This document shows positions 7,000 to 13,814 of a stretch of 16,853 nt of DNA, one piece after another. The notes under the pieces were generated by a model. That model was not told where the DNA came from. It saw only the letters and a program-made list of their open reading frames with translations, and searched no databases. This stretch comes from an uncultured Lysobacterales bacterium (GTDB taxonomy: Bacteria > Pseudomonadota > Gammaproteobacteria > Xanthomonadales > Xanthomonadaceae), in NCBI GenBank assembly GCA_946886865.1, contig CAMPJI010000049.1:1-16853 (forward strand), in the 5' to 3' direction. The position numbers were made by a program, and so were the translations under genes. How positions within the stretch are numbered: position 1 is the first letter of the stretch; each line of letters opens with the position of its first letter.

Positions 7000-7899
7000 A
7001 TGACTGTCCGACGCCACCCCTGGATCGAGTCGCTGACCCACCCCGCGTTGCTGCTGGGCGCGCTGGCCCTGTGGTGGGCCCTGGGCAGGAGCGAGCTGGC
7101 TGCGCTCGCCGCACTGGTCGTCGCCCAGGCCGTGCTCACCCTGCTCGAAGCCACCGTCCCCGCCCTGCCTCACTGGCGGCAGACACTGAAGCAGAAGCTG
7201 GGACTGGCCGCGGTCTATCTGGCGACGCTGGTCGTGTTCGGCCTGGTTCTGGCCCTGTACGAGTGGCTGCTCGCACCGCCCCTCATCCAACTGCGCGACG
7301 CCTGGGGGCTGGCCCTGTGGCCGACGCGCTGGCCGCTGGTGGCACAGGTGGTGCTGCTGTTTTTCGCCAGCGAGTTCATCTACTACTGGATCCACCGCGC
7401 GATCCATGCCTCCAGCCTCTTCTGGCGCGTAAGCGGGCACGGCTTCCACCACGCGTACCAGAACCTGCACGCGCTCAACGCCGGTGCCACGCATCCGCTG
7501 GAAGTGCTCTTCCTGGCGCTGCCCGCGCTGCTGATCACCGCCCTGTTCGGCGGCACCGCGGACGCGGCGGCCGGCGCGACCACGCTGCTGGTCGTCAACG
7601 CGTCCATCGTCCACGCCAATGTCCACACGGACACGCCCGGCCTGCGCTGGCTGGTGACCAGCAGCGCGCAGCACCGGCGCCATCACTCGGCCGTGTTCGA
7701 GGACAGCAACAGCAACTACAGCTGCAATGCGATCGTCTGGGACCGCCTGTTCGGCACGTTCTCCGAAGGTCCGGTCACGCAGACCGGGATCGGGCCACAC
7801 GAACCGACCTTCCTGCAGAAGCTGCTGCTGCCGCTGCGCGAACCGGTCTACGCCGACACCGCCACCACGCGGAAGCACGGCGCCCCGCGGGATGGCTGA
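7000..7899 (+). CDS. Sterol desaturase / fatty acid hydroxylase family membrane protein
   Basis: This is an integral membrane di-iron enzyme of the sterol desaturase/fatty acid hydroxylase superfamily, which hydroxylates or desaturates lipid-like substrates. Counting from this ATG (299 aa), the histidine clusters are H132-x3-H136 ('HRAIH'), H147-x2-H150-H151 ('HGFHH') and H225-x2-H228-H229 ('HRRHH'), with extra histidines in 'VHANVH' in between. Several hydrophobic spans are visible (about residues 15-55, 67-90, 112-130, 165-185 and 190-207), with both ends polar. A GTG at 6991 in the same frame is an alternative start that adds 3 residues; neither has a good ribosome site. The substrate cannot be told from sequence; lipid, carotenoid or hopanoid modification are all possible. 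The gene converges on the DUF6165 gene with a 9-bp gap. Confidence 0.9.
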   Translation: MTVRRHPWIESLTHPALLLGALALWWALGRSELAALAALVVAQAVLTLLEATVPALPHWRQTLKQKLGLAAVYLATLVVFGLVLALYEWLLAPPLIQLRDAWGLALWPTRWPLVAQVVLLFFASEFIYYWIHRAIHASSLFWRVSGHGFHHAYQNLHALNAGATHPLEVLFLALPALLITALFGGTADAAAGATTLLVVNASIVHANVHTDTPGLRWLVTSSAQHRRHHSAVFEDSNSNYSCNAIVWDRLFGTFSEGPVTQTGIGPHEPTFLQKLLLPLREPVYADTATTRKHGAPRDG

Positions 7900-7908
7900 C
7901 CCGACTGT

Positions 7909-8337
7909 TCAGGCCGCGGGGGCGCCGCCGGAGCGGTAGTCCTCGTAGGACTTCTCCTCGACATACGCCGACCCCAGCGCGACGTTGATCTCGCGCTTGA
8001 TGCGGGCGCGCTCGTCGTTCTCGATATAGACGCTGCGTGCCAGCTGGACGAAGCCGTCGTCGAACGCCTGCGCCTTTTCCTTGAGCCGGATGTCGTCCTC
8101 GATCACCCACAGCCGCTCGTTGACGGCCTTGAGGTCGGCGCGCAGCCGGGCGATGTCGTGGCCCGCGGCCGGATGCGCCATCCAGGTCTTCTCCAGCGCC
8201 GACAGCTCGTTGCGGACGTTGGCCAGCTTGGCCGCATCCGTCATCCGCTCGGACTTGATCTGGAGGATGGCGATCTTGTCCAGCAACTCGCCGAACGATA
8301 CGGGCACCTGGATCTCGGACATGGGCAGCGCACTCAT
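7909..8337 (-). CDS. DUF6165 family protein
   Basis: The 142-aa soluble protein is mostly charged alpha helix. The segment 'SFGELLDKIAILQIKSERM' near the N-terminus and 'LWVIEDDIRLKEK' (about residues 75-88) are the hallmarks by which I recognise the DUF6165 family. Members elsewhere often lie beside glycosyltransferase or LPS genes, but their biochemical role is unknown to me. No signal peptide or membrane segment is visible. The start at 8337 is taken; an internal ATG at 8322 ('MSEIQVPVS') is equally possible. A TAGACT box lies 15 nt upstream of the first ATG. Confidence 0.85.
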   Translation of the reverse strand: MSALPMSEIQVPVSFGELLDKIAILQIKSERMTDAAKLANVRNELSALEKTWMAHPAAGHDIARLRADLKAVNERLWVIEDDIRLKEKAQAFDDGFVQLARSVYIENDERARIKREINVALGSAYVEEKSYEDYRSGGAPAA

Positions 8338-8352
8338 CGATGGGGGCCACGC

Positions 8353-8358
8353 AGTCTA
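8353..8358 (-). promoter_or_regulatory. TAGACT box, putative -10 element of the DUF6165 gene
   Basis: The minus-strand hexamer TAGACT ends 15 nt before the ATG at 8337. It is the same box as before kdkA, dnaQ and ppiD. No convincing -35 hexamer is seen. Confidence 0.35.
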
Positions 8359-8399
8359 ACGCCCGTCCCGGCGCCTGCCGGGTACCGTCCACCGCCCGC

Positions 8400-8428
8400 T
8401 TGTCCACCTGCGGCGCGGCCCGTATCAT
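8400..8428 (+). promoter_or_regulatory. Sigma-70 type promoter of tRNA-Ser
   Basis: TTGTCC (8400-8405) and TATCAT (8423-8428, five of six consensus bases) are separated by exactly 17 nt. Transcription would start near 8435, about 39 nt before the mature tRNA. It is the best sigma-70-like promoter I see in the window. Confidence 0.7.
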
Positions 8429-8473
8429 GGCGCGCCCCGCCCGGCCGCAACCGGCCCGGAACGGGACACCACC

Positions 8474-8564
8474 GGAGAGGTGGCAGAGTGGTTGAATGTA
8501 CCTGACTCGAAATCAGGCAGGCGTTTATAGCGCCTCGGGGGTTCGAATCCCCCCCTCTCCGCCA
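8474..8564 (+). tRNA. tRNA-Ser (anticodon CGA)
   Basis: The acceptor stem GGAGAGG (8474-8480) pairs with CCTCTCC (8554-8560), followed by discriminator G and an encoded CCA (8562-8564). The anticodon stem-loop reads CTGA-CTCGAAA-TCAG, giving anticodon CGA, which reads the serine codon UCG. The long variable arm (GGCGTTTATAGCGCC-type stem) marks a class II tRNA, and the T-arm GGGGG-TTCGAAT-CCCCC is intact. Length is 91 nt including CCA. Confidence 0.97.
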
Positions 8565-8574
8565 GATTCGCATG

Positions 8575-8595
8575 AGCCCCCGCAAGGGGGCTTTT
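8575..8595 (+). terminator. Rho-independent terminator of tRNA-Ser
   Basis: The sequence GCCCCC (8576-8581), GCAA loop, GGGGGC (8586-8591), then TTTT (8592-8595) lies 11 nt after the tRNA. An extra A-T pair (8575/8592) extends the stem. Confidence 0.85.
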
Positions 8596-8916
8596 GCGTA
8601 TCTGAGGAAGAGGGATTGGACGAGAGGGCCAACGGGGTTCGACAAATCGGCAGGACAGCCGGTTTGAACAGCCCCAGGCTGCCCTCGCGCAGCGAGGGCG
8701 AGGGCCCTGGATGGCCCGGGTCCGTCCCTGTACTCGCCGCGACGGTCGCATGCCGCGGCCCGGGGAAGCGGTGAATCCGCTGCACATGGACCGCAATCGC
8801 GGCCGAAGCCGCGCCTGCGCGAACCTCCGCCGAGGCCGCCGTGCTGCCGCTCTTCCGTTGTCCCATCCGGGGGATGGCGTCATGACGCGCCGCCGTGAAC
8901 AGGGCATCATCGCGCC
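8596..8916. other. Gene-free region with a series of small inverted repeats
   Basis: No credible gene lies here. Short open frames on both strands have no ribosome sites or family character. Structure visible: an imperfect hairpin 8637-8669 (GTTC and AAATCGG arms with a GAC bulge), GCCCTCGC-GCA-GCGAGGGC at 8681-8699, GGGCC/GGCCC at 8702-8717, AGCGG-TGAAT-CCGCT at 8767-8781, CGCGGC-CGAA-GCCGCG at 8798-8813, CCATCC-GGG-GGATGG at 8863-8877 and a 12-bp perfect palindrome at 8877-8888. It may hold REP-like repeats in its first part and the control region of the downstream phosphatase gene in its second part. Confidence 0.6.
8877..8888. promoter_or_regulatory. 12-bp perfect palindrome upstream of the phosphatase gene, possible operator
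   Basis: GCGTCATGACGC is a perfect palindrome that ends 28 bp before the phosphatase ATG. It directly follows a 6-bp hairpin (8863-8877). The position suits an operator or mRNA structure, but no regulator can be named. Confidence 0.3.
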
Positions 8917-9621
8917 ATGATCGAATTCGGACACCTCACGCATGTCGGGCTGCGGCGCGACCTCAACGAGGACACCTACTACGGCGACAGCGAGCTGGGA
9001 CTCTGGCTCGTGGCCGACGGCATGGGCGGGCACGAGTACGGCGAGGTCGCCAGTGCGCTGGCGCGCGAGGCCATCGTCCGCGAGGTCCGCGACGGCACGC
9101 CGCTCGACCAGGCCATCCGCATCGCCGACGAGGAGATCATCCGCACCTCGCGCCGGCGCAACGACGCCCTGCCCATGGGCACCACGGTCGTGGCCGCGCG
9201 TGTCAACGGCCAGCGGTTCGAGGTGGCCTGGGTCGGCGACAGCCGGGTCTATCTGTACCGCGATGGCCAGCTGGCGCAGCTGTCACAGGACCACAGCTAC
9301 GTGCAGGAGCTGATCGCCAACGGCGCGATCACCCACGAGCAGGCGCGCAGCCACCCGCACCGCAACGTGGTGACCCAGGCGCTGGGCGTGACCGACCCGC
9401 GCAACCTCAACGTCGAAACCATGACCGGCGAACTCCGCCCCGGCATGCAACTGCTGCTGTGCAGCGACGGGCTGACCGAGGAAGTGGACGACCGCAGCAT
9501 CGCCAACGTGCTGTCGCAGCGCGACTGCAGCGCGCAGGAGTGCGTCGACACGCTGGTGGCCGCGGCCCTGGACGGTGGCGGTTCGGACAACGTCACCGTG
9601 ATCCTGGTGCGCAGCCACTAG
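8917..9621 (+). CDS. PP2C-type serine/threonine protein phosphatase (Stp/PrpC-like)
   Basis: This is a cytoplasmic, metal-dependent (PPM family) phosphatase that removes phosphate from Ser/Thr residues of proteins. The 234-aa product is a single catalytic domain, with the metal and phosphate motifs in order: 'R14-D-L-N-E-D19', 'DGMGGH' (D34-H39), 'MGTT' (87-90), 'WVGDSRVYLYRDG' (D108), 'LCSDGLTEEV' (D184) and 'GGSDNVTVIL' (D224). All expected acidic ligands are present, so it should be active. It has no membrane or sensor domain. No Hanks-type kinase, FHA or other partner is encoded in the window, which differs from the usual prkC/prpC pairing. The ribosome site is weak. It converges on dnaQ with a 27-bp gap and no visible terminator. 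Confidence 0.93.
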   Translation: MIEFGHLTHVGLRRDLNEDTYYGDSELGLWLVADGMGGHEYGEVASALAREAIVREVRDGTPLDQAIRIADEEIIRTSRRRNDALPMGTTVVAARVNGQRFEVAWVGDSRVYLYRDGQLAQLSQDHSYVQELIANGAITHEQARSHPHRNVVTQALGVTDPRNLNVETMTGELRPGMQLLLCSDGLTEEVDDRSIANVLSQRDCSAQECVDTLVAAALDGGGSDNVTVILVRSH

Positions 9622-9648
9622 CCCGGTGGCACGCGGGTCGGCGGCTCC

Positions 9649-10383
9649 TCAGACCAACGCCGGCACGTCGGACGCGGCCTCCACCGGTTCGAAGCGGTCC
9701 CAGAGTGCGTGGCCGGCCTTCTTCCGCAGCGACGCCAGGCGGGCCTGGTGGGCCCGCAGGTCGATGTCGGGGATCGAGATGCGCGGGCGCGGGCCGCTGG
9801 CGGGGCGGAACGCCGGGATCGCCGCGGCGGCGGCCGCATCGGCGGAGGCAAACCCGATCTCCTCCTGCCCCGACGTCAGCCCGATGTACACCTCGGCCAG
9901 CAACTGGGCATCGAGCAATGCGCCGTGCAACTGGCGATGCGCGTTGTCCACGCCCAGGCGCTTGCACAGCGCGTCCAGCGAGTTGCGCTGTCCCGGGAAC
10001 CGCTGGCGCGCCAGGAGCAGCGAGTCCTCGATGGCGCAGCGGTCGGCCAGCGCCCCGTACTGGGCGCCGGCCAGGCGCAATTCGTTGTCGAGGAAGCCGA
10101 CGTCGAACGCGGCGTTGTGGATCACCAGCTCCGCACCGTCGATGAATTCGAGGAACTCATCGACGATTTCGACAAAGCGCGGCTTGTCGGCCAGGAACTC
10201 CAGCGTCAGCCCGGTGACTTCCTGCGCGCCGGGCTCGAACTCGCAGTCCGGCCTGAGGTAGCGGTGGAAGTTGCGTCCGGTGGGACGGCGCTCGACGAAC
10301 TCGACGCAGCCGATTTCGACGACGCGGTTGCCGCGCTCCCAGCTCAGGCCGGTGGTTTCGGTGTCCAGGATGATCTGACGCAT
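9649..10383 (-). CDS. dnaQ: DNA polymerase III epsilon subunit, 3'-5' proofreading exonuclease
   Basis: Epsilon is the proofreading subunit of the replicative polymerase core (alpha-epsilon-theta). The 244-aa product (E. coli 243 aa) has the DEDDh exonuclease motifs: Exo I 'LDTETTG' (D7, E9), Exo II 'HNAAFD' (D94) and Exo III with H153 and D158 ('HGALLDAQ'). After the catalytic domain, Q173-E-E-I-G-F178 fits the QxxLxF clamp-binding pattern and corresponds in position to the QTSMAF beta-clamp motif of E. coli epsilon. The remaining C-terminal 65 residues, with an Ala-rich linker and a 'LWDRFEP' segment, would bind the alpha subunit. It lies 22 bp after rnhA in the same orientation. In E. coli these two genes are adjacent but divergent. 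A TAGACT box 7 nt before the ATG suggests its own promoter. Confidence 0.95.
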   Translation of the reverse strand: MRQIILDTETTGLSWERGNRVVEIGCVEFVERRPTGRNFHRYLRPDCEFEPGAQEVTGLTLEFLADKPRFVEIVDEFLEFIDGAELVIHNAAFDVGFLDNELRLAGAQYGALADRCAIEDSLLLARQRFPGQRNSLDALCKRLGVDNAHRQLHGALLDAQLLAEVYIGLTSGQEEIGFASADAAAAAAIPAFRPASGPRPRISIPDIDLRAHQARLASLRKKAGHALWDRFEPVEAASDVPALV

Positions 10384-10390
10384 CGGGGGC

Positions 10391-10396
10391 AGTCTA
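10391..10396 (-). promoter_or_regulatory. TAGACT box, putative -10 element of dnaQ
   Basis: The minus-strand TAGACT hexamer ends 7 nt before the dnaQ ATG, inside the 22-bp rnhA-dnaQ gap. The spacing is the same as before kdkA. If used, the dnaQ mRNA would be leaderless, consistent with the lack of a clear ribosome site there. No good -35 is seen. Confidence 0.35.
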
Positions 10397-10405
10397 CGGC
10401 AGCGG

Positions 10406-10864
10406 TCAGGCGGCGCCGGCGCGGAGCTTCAGCGCGGCGTTGCGGGCCAGCACGTCGACACGCTCGTTGTCGGGGTCGCCGGAGTGGCCCTTCACCCAGC
10501 GCCAGTCGATGGCGTGGCGACGCGTGGCCAGTTCCAGGCGCTCCCACAGGTCGCGGTTCTTCACCGGGTCCCCGCCGGCGGTCTTCCAGCCACGCCGCAC
10601 CCAGTTCGGCATCCACTGCGTGATGCCCTGCCTGACGTACTGCGAATCCGTGTGCAGGACCACGGTGCACGGCTCGTTGAGCGTTTCCAGCGCCATGATC
10701 GCGCCCATCAGCTCCATGCGGTTGTTGGTGGTGTCGGGGTCGCTGCCGGAAAGCTCCCGTTCGCGGCCCTTGCAACGCAGCAACGCGCCCCAGCCGCCCG
10801 GGCCGGGGTTGCCCAGGCACGCGCCATCGGTGTGGATTTCGACCGTCTTCGATGCTTGATTCAT
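10406..10864 (-). CDS. rnhA: Ribonuclease HI
   Basis: RNase HI cleaves the RNA strand of RNA/DNA hybrids and so removes R-loops and primer RNA. The 152-aa product (E. coli 155 aa) has all catalytic residues: D13 in '[16 protein letters not shown]', E51 in '[11 protein letters not shown]', D73 in 'LHTDSQYV', D137 in 'NERVDVLA', and the active-site loop histidine H127 in 'WVKGHSG'. The basic handle region '[16 protein letters not shown]' is present. The true start is the ATG at 10864, although the frame remains open far upstream through the neighbouring methyltransferase gene. The gap to that gene's stop is only 7 bp, which supports cotranscription. Confidence 0.97.
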   Translation of the reverse strand: MNQASKTVEIHTDGACLGNPGPGGWGALLRCKGRERELSGSDPDTTNNRMELMGAIMALETLNEPCTVVLHTDSQYVRQGITQWMPNWVRRGWKTAGGDPVKNRDLWERLELATRRHAIDWRWVKGHSGDPDNERVDVLARNAALKLRAGAA

Positions 10865-10871
10865 CCGGCCA

Positions 10872-11606
10872 TTATCGCGACATCGCCCGGCGCGTCGACC
10901 ACGTGGGGTCCAGCGCGCTGCCGTCGACCGCGTCGCGGTGCGTCGCCAGACGCAGCCGGCGCAGGGGGTGACGGGGCACTGCGGCATGCACGCGCTTGAC
11001 CACGGTGATCGCGACGCCGGCACGCAGGCGGTCCAGGGCGGCCACCCCGCTGTCGTGGCGGTCGGTGCGCCAATAGGGCCCCAGCCACTGCACGCTGAGG
11101 CTGTCCGCCACCAGTCCCGCGCGCCGCAGTCGCGACTGCCATGTCCCGAGCCCGCGCACGCGCAGGCCGCCGCGCCACCACCTCGCGCGGTACGGGCTGA
11201 AGGGGTTGAGCACCGACAGCCACAGCGTGCCGCCCGGCACGAGCACCCGCGCGCACTCGTCCAGCAGTGCCTGGGCGTCGACGATGTCCTCGGCCGCGTG
11301 CTGCACCAGGACCATGCCGACGGAGTCGTTCGCGATCGGCCAGGGCACCGTGCAGTGCAGATCGCCCCCGTACCGTGGCAGCGCCGTCGCGCCGGGCCCC
11401 GTGTGCTGCAGCCGCACGCCGCGCGGTCGATCCAGCGCCGGTGCGCCAGCCCCGCAGGCGCCAATCCACAGCCACGGCAGCGACGGCATGGACGCCAGCG
11501 CCCGGGCCATGGCCGCGGCCTCCGCTGCCAGCACGCCCCGGCCGGCCCCGCCGCCGAAGAACGGCAGGGGCGGCTCGGGTTGACGGGGAGGACGGGGGGC
11601 GGGCAT
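10872..11606 (-). CDS. YafS-like SAM-dependent methyltransferase family protein
   Basis: The 244-aa product belongs to the class I methyltransferase fold by its central part: '[52 protein letters not shown]' in shape, i.e. motif II/III with a hydrophobic strand (about 95-102) and the '[18 protein letters not shown]' segment (about 120-137). The SAM-binding motif I is degenerate ([11 protein letters not shown] at 46-56, without the usual acidic residue before the first Gly). E. coli YafS, which lies in the same gene neighbourhood, is similarly diverged as I recall it. The N-terminus is proline-rich. Activity and substrate are unknown. A GGAGG ribosome site lies about 10 nt upstream. It is divergent from gloB and leads into rnhA. 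Confidence 0.82.
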   Translation of the reverse strand: MPAPRPPRQPEPPLPFFGGGAGRGVLAAEAAAMARALASMPSLPWLWIGACGAGAPALDRPRGVRLQHTGPGATALPRYGGDLHCTVPWPIANDSVGMVLVQHAAEDIVDAQALLDECARVLVPGGTLWLSVLNPFSPYRARWWRGGLRVRGLGTWQSRLRRAGLVADSLSVQWLGPYWRTDRHDSGVAALDRLRAGVAITVVKRVHAAVPRHPLRRLRLATHRDAVDGSALDPTWSTRRAMSR

Positions 11607-11719
11607 GGTCGCGTAGCCTCCGGTCGGGGCCCGGTCAACCGGGGTCCGGCCGCACTGAAACAGGATGGATGCACGGGGATCTGCGGCGGATTCTGCGCGA
11701 TCCTCCCGGGAGCGTCACC
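11607..11719. promoter_or_regulatory. Divergent control region between the YafS-like gene and gloB
   Basis: This 113-bp intergenic region must hold promoters for both directions. It contains a perfect inverted repeat CCCGGT-CA-ACCGGG (11630-11643). A TTGACC hexamer reads on the minus strand at 11633-11638, but its matching -10 position would fall almost on the methyltransferase ATG. No convincing complete promoter is seen. Confidence 0.4.
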
Positions 11720-12496
11720 ATGCCCCTGCTGGCCCTGCCCGCGTTCAACGACAACTACATCTGGGTGCTTCAGGGCGCTGACGGCACGGCGCTGGTGGTC
11801 GACCCGGGCGAGGCCGGCCCGGTTCTGCGTGCGGCGGGCGCCGGGCTGAAGCCGGCCGCCATCCTGCTCACGCACCACCACCCCGACCATGTCGGCGGCG
11901 TGCCCGAGCTGCTCGACCGTTGGCCCGACGTGCCCGTGTTCGCCCCGGAGGACCCGCGTATCGCCCACGCGACGCACCGGGTGAAGGATGGGGATACCGT
12001 CAGGGCCGGTGAGTGGGCGCTGGACGTGATCGCGGTGCCGGGCCACACGCTGAGTCATGTCGCCTTCCACCTGGCGCAGGGCGACCCGCCCCTGCTGTTC
12101 TGCGGGGACACCCTGTTCAGCCTTGGCTGTGGGCGCATGTTCGAAGGTGTCGCCCCCCAGATGCTGGCCTCCCTGGACCGTCTGGCGGCCCTGCCCGGCC
12201 ACACCCGCGTCTGCTGCGGCCACGAATACACGTTGTCCAACGCGGCGTTCGCCCGCGTGGTGGACCCCGACAACCCGGCGTTGCTGCGCCGACTGGAAGA
12301 GGCCCGAGCCATGCGCGCTGCCCATCGCCCCACCCTGCCTGCCCTGTTGTCCGACGAGTGGGCGGCCAACCCGTTCCTGCGCACGCGCGCGCCGGCCGTG
12401 GTGGCCGCGGTCCAGCAGCGCCTCGGGCACGCGCCGGCGTCGGATGCGGAGGTGTTCGCCGAGTTGCGGCGCTGGAAGGACGGGTTCGCGGCATGA
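11720..12496 (+). CDS. gloB: Hydroxyacylglutathione hydrolase (glyoxalase II)
   Basis: GloB hydrolyses S-D-lactoylglutathione, the product of glyoxalase I, to D-lactate and glutathione in methylglyoxal detoxification. The 258-aa product (E. coli 251 aa) begins with the family's '[11 protein letters not shown]' and has the binuclear metal site: H52-x-H54-x-D56-H57 ('THHHPDH'), H109 in 'VPGHTLSH', bridging D130 in '[18 protein letters not shown]', and H168 in 'CCGHEYT'. The C-terminal glutathione-binding region ends '[10 protein letters not shown]..' in the usual way. The ATG at 11720 has a GGGAGCG ribosome site; the open frame upstream has no family match. Its stop overlaps the mltD start by 4 bp. 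Confidence 0.97.
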   Translation: MPLLALPAFNDNYIWVLQGADGTALVVDPGEAGPVLRAAGAGLKPAAILLTHHHPDHVGGVPELLDRWPDVPVFAPEDPRIAHATHRVKDGDTVRAGEWALDVIAVPGHTLSHVAFHLAQGDPPLLFCGDTLFSLGCGRMFEGVAPQMLASLDRLAALPGHTRVCCGHEYTLSNAAFARVVDPDNPALLRRLEEARAMRAAHRPTLPALLSDEWAANPFLRTRAPAVVAAVQQRLGHAPASDAEVFAELRRWKDGFAA

Positions 12497-13704
12497 CAGC
12501 CGCACCGCGCATCGCCCGGCCCGCGCGCGTGCTCGCCCTGACGACCCTGCTGGCCATCAGCGGCATGGCGTCCGGCGCGGAGCCGCCGACATCCGTGACA
12601 GATGACGCCCCCACGTCCGTCGCACCGCGCACCGGCCTGTCCGTCTTGCAGGCGTTCCGCGATGGACTGGCCGACCCGTCCTGCGAGGGCGATGTCAGCG
12701 ACCGCTGGCGCCGCCACTTCGCCAGCGCGCCGTCCAAACTGTCCCAGCCGGGCAGCGACGTCATGCCGCTGTTCGCCTACGTGGTGGATGCGCTGCGTGC
12801 CTCGCACCTGCCGACCGAGTACGCGCTGATCCCGTTCGTGGAGAGCGGCTACAAGCCGGGCGCGCGCAGCCCGTCCGGCCCGGCGGGCCTGTGGCAGTTC
12901 ATCGCCCTGACCGCGCGCAACCACAAAATCCAGGTGGACTCGGCGTATGACGGCCGCTACTCGCCGGTCGACTCCACACGCGCGGCGGTGCGCTACCTGC
13001 GCACGCTGCACGGCATGTTCGCAGGTGACTGGCGGCTGGCCGCCATGGCCTACAACGCCGGCGAATACCGCATCCTCGGGGCGCTCAAACGGAACGGGCA
13101 GGTCGCGCGCGACGCACGACCCGGCGCCCTGCAGGGCGTTCCCGCCATCACCCAGGCCTATGTGCGCAAGCTGCATGCGCTGGCGTGCGTCGTGGCGGCG
13201 ACCGCCGATGACCCGGACCGCCGCGCCGCGCTGGACGCCCCCATCGCGACCCTGGTCGAAGTCGAAGTGCCCGAAGGCATCGACCGGCTGGACGCGCTGG
13301 CAGCCGACGGCGGACACGATGTGGATCGCCTGCGCGCGTTGAACCCAGCCTTCCGCAACGGCCGCATCGCCAAGGGCCGGGCCGGGCCGCAGCGCCTTCT
13401 GGCCCCGGCGGTGACGATCGGCGCGGGCGACGCGCCAGCCCCGGCATCCGTGGCCGCCGCGTCGATGCCCCCGGCGTCGGCGCCCGCCACGACGGTTGCC
13501 ACCGCCGCAGCGACGACCGCAGTGGCGACGCCCGATGGCGCGCCGCGTCGGCACGTCGTGGCTCGCGGTGAAAACCCGTGGGTGATCGCCCGGCGCTACG
13601 GCATGCGCGTGAACGACCTGCTCAACCGGAACGGGCTGCGTCCCGGCAGCGTTCTCCAACCGGGTACCGCCCTGCAGATCGACCCACCGCGGGCGTCGGA
13701 CTGA
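12493..13704 (+). CDS. mltD: MltD-type lytic transglycosylase with LysM domain
   Basis: This is a periplasmic lytic transglycosylase of family 1 that cleaves the MurNAc-GlcNAc bond of peptidoglycan with 1,6-anhydro ring formation. The 403-aa product has a signal peptide (about 1-29, '[17 protein letters not shown]'). The SLT domain runs from about 88 to 235, with catalytic E117 in 'PFVESGY', 'GPAGLWQF' (129-136) and 'AMAYNAGE' (184-191). A degenerate LysM-like segment (about 255-305) and an Ala/Thr/Pro-rich linker (about 312-350) precede a clear C-terminal LysM (about 352-396). E. coli MltD is a 452-aa lipoprotein with two LysM repeats; here no lipobox cysteine is seen at the signal peptide end, so it is probably soluble. 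Its start overlaps the gloB stop (ATGA). Confidence 0.93.
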   Translation: MTAAPRIARPARVLALTTLLAISGMASGAEPPTSVTDDAPTSVAPRTGLSVLQAFRDGLADPSCEGDVSDRWRRHFASAPSKLSQPGSDVMPLFAYVVDALRASHLPTEYALIPFVESGYKPGARSPSGPAGLWQFIALTARNHKIQVDSAYDGRYSPVDSTRAAVRYLRTLHGMFAGDWRLAAMAYNAGEYRILGALKRNGQVARDARPGALQGVPAITQAYVRKLHALACVVAATADDPDRRAALDAPIATLVEVEVPEGIDRLDALAADGGHDVDRLRALNPAFRNGRIAKGRAGPQRLLAPAVTIGAGDAPAPASVAAASMPPASAPATTVATAAATTAVATPDGAPRRHVVARGENPWVIARRYGMRVNDLLNRNGLRPGSVLQPGTALQIDPPRASD

Positions 13705-13814
13705 CCCGCAACGATCGCCGCCGGGCGGGCCCGCTGTGGCCGCCTGCGCCTCCGCAGGGCACACTACCGCCCCTGCCGTCCACGGCACCGGTTACCACAT
13801 TCGAGGGTCGCACC

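Noticed and set aside
8540..8600. Possible genomic-island attachment site at the 3' end of tRNA-Ser
   Set aside because: No integrase gene and no direct repeat of the tRNA 3' end is seen downstream; the next genes are core genes.
8525..8866. 113-aa minus-strand frame ending in 'GGEGGIRTPEAL' over tRNA-Ser
   Set aside because: This is the familiar spurious protein signature produced by translating a tRNA-Ser gene backwards; it has no start signal.
11610..11638. TTGACC...TACGCG as a promoter for the YafS-like gene (minus strand)
   Set aside because: The -10 would end 3 nt before the ATG, the -10 match is poor, and it covers the ribosome site.
10406..12505. 699-aa minus-strand frame continuing rnhA upstream through the methyltransferase and gloB regions
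   Set aside because: Only the last 152 residues are RNase HI. The rest is a shadow of genes in other frames, and rnhA has its own ATG at 10864.
12055..13788. 577-aa minus-strand frame opposite gloB and mltD
   Set aside because: It is antisense to two clear enzymes and its composition is low-complexity Arg/Gly/His typical of shadow frames.
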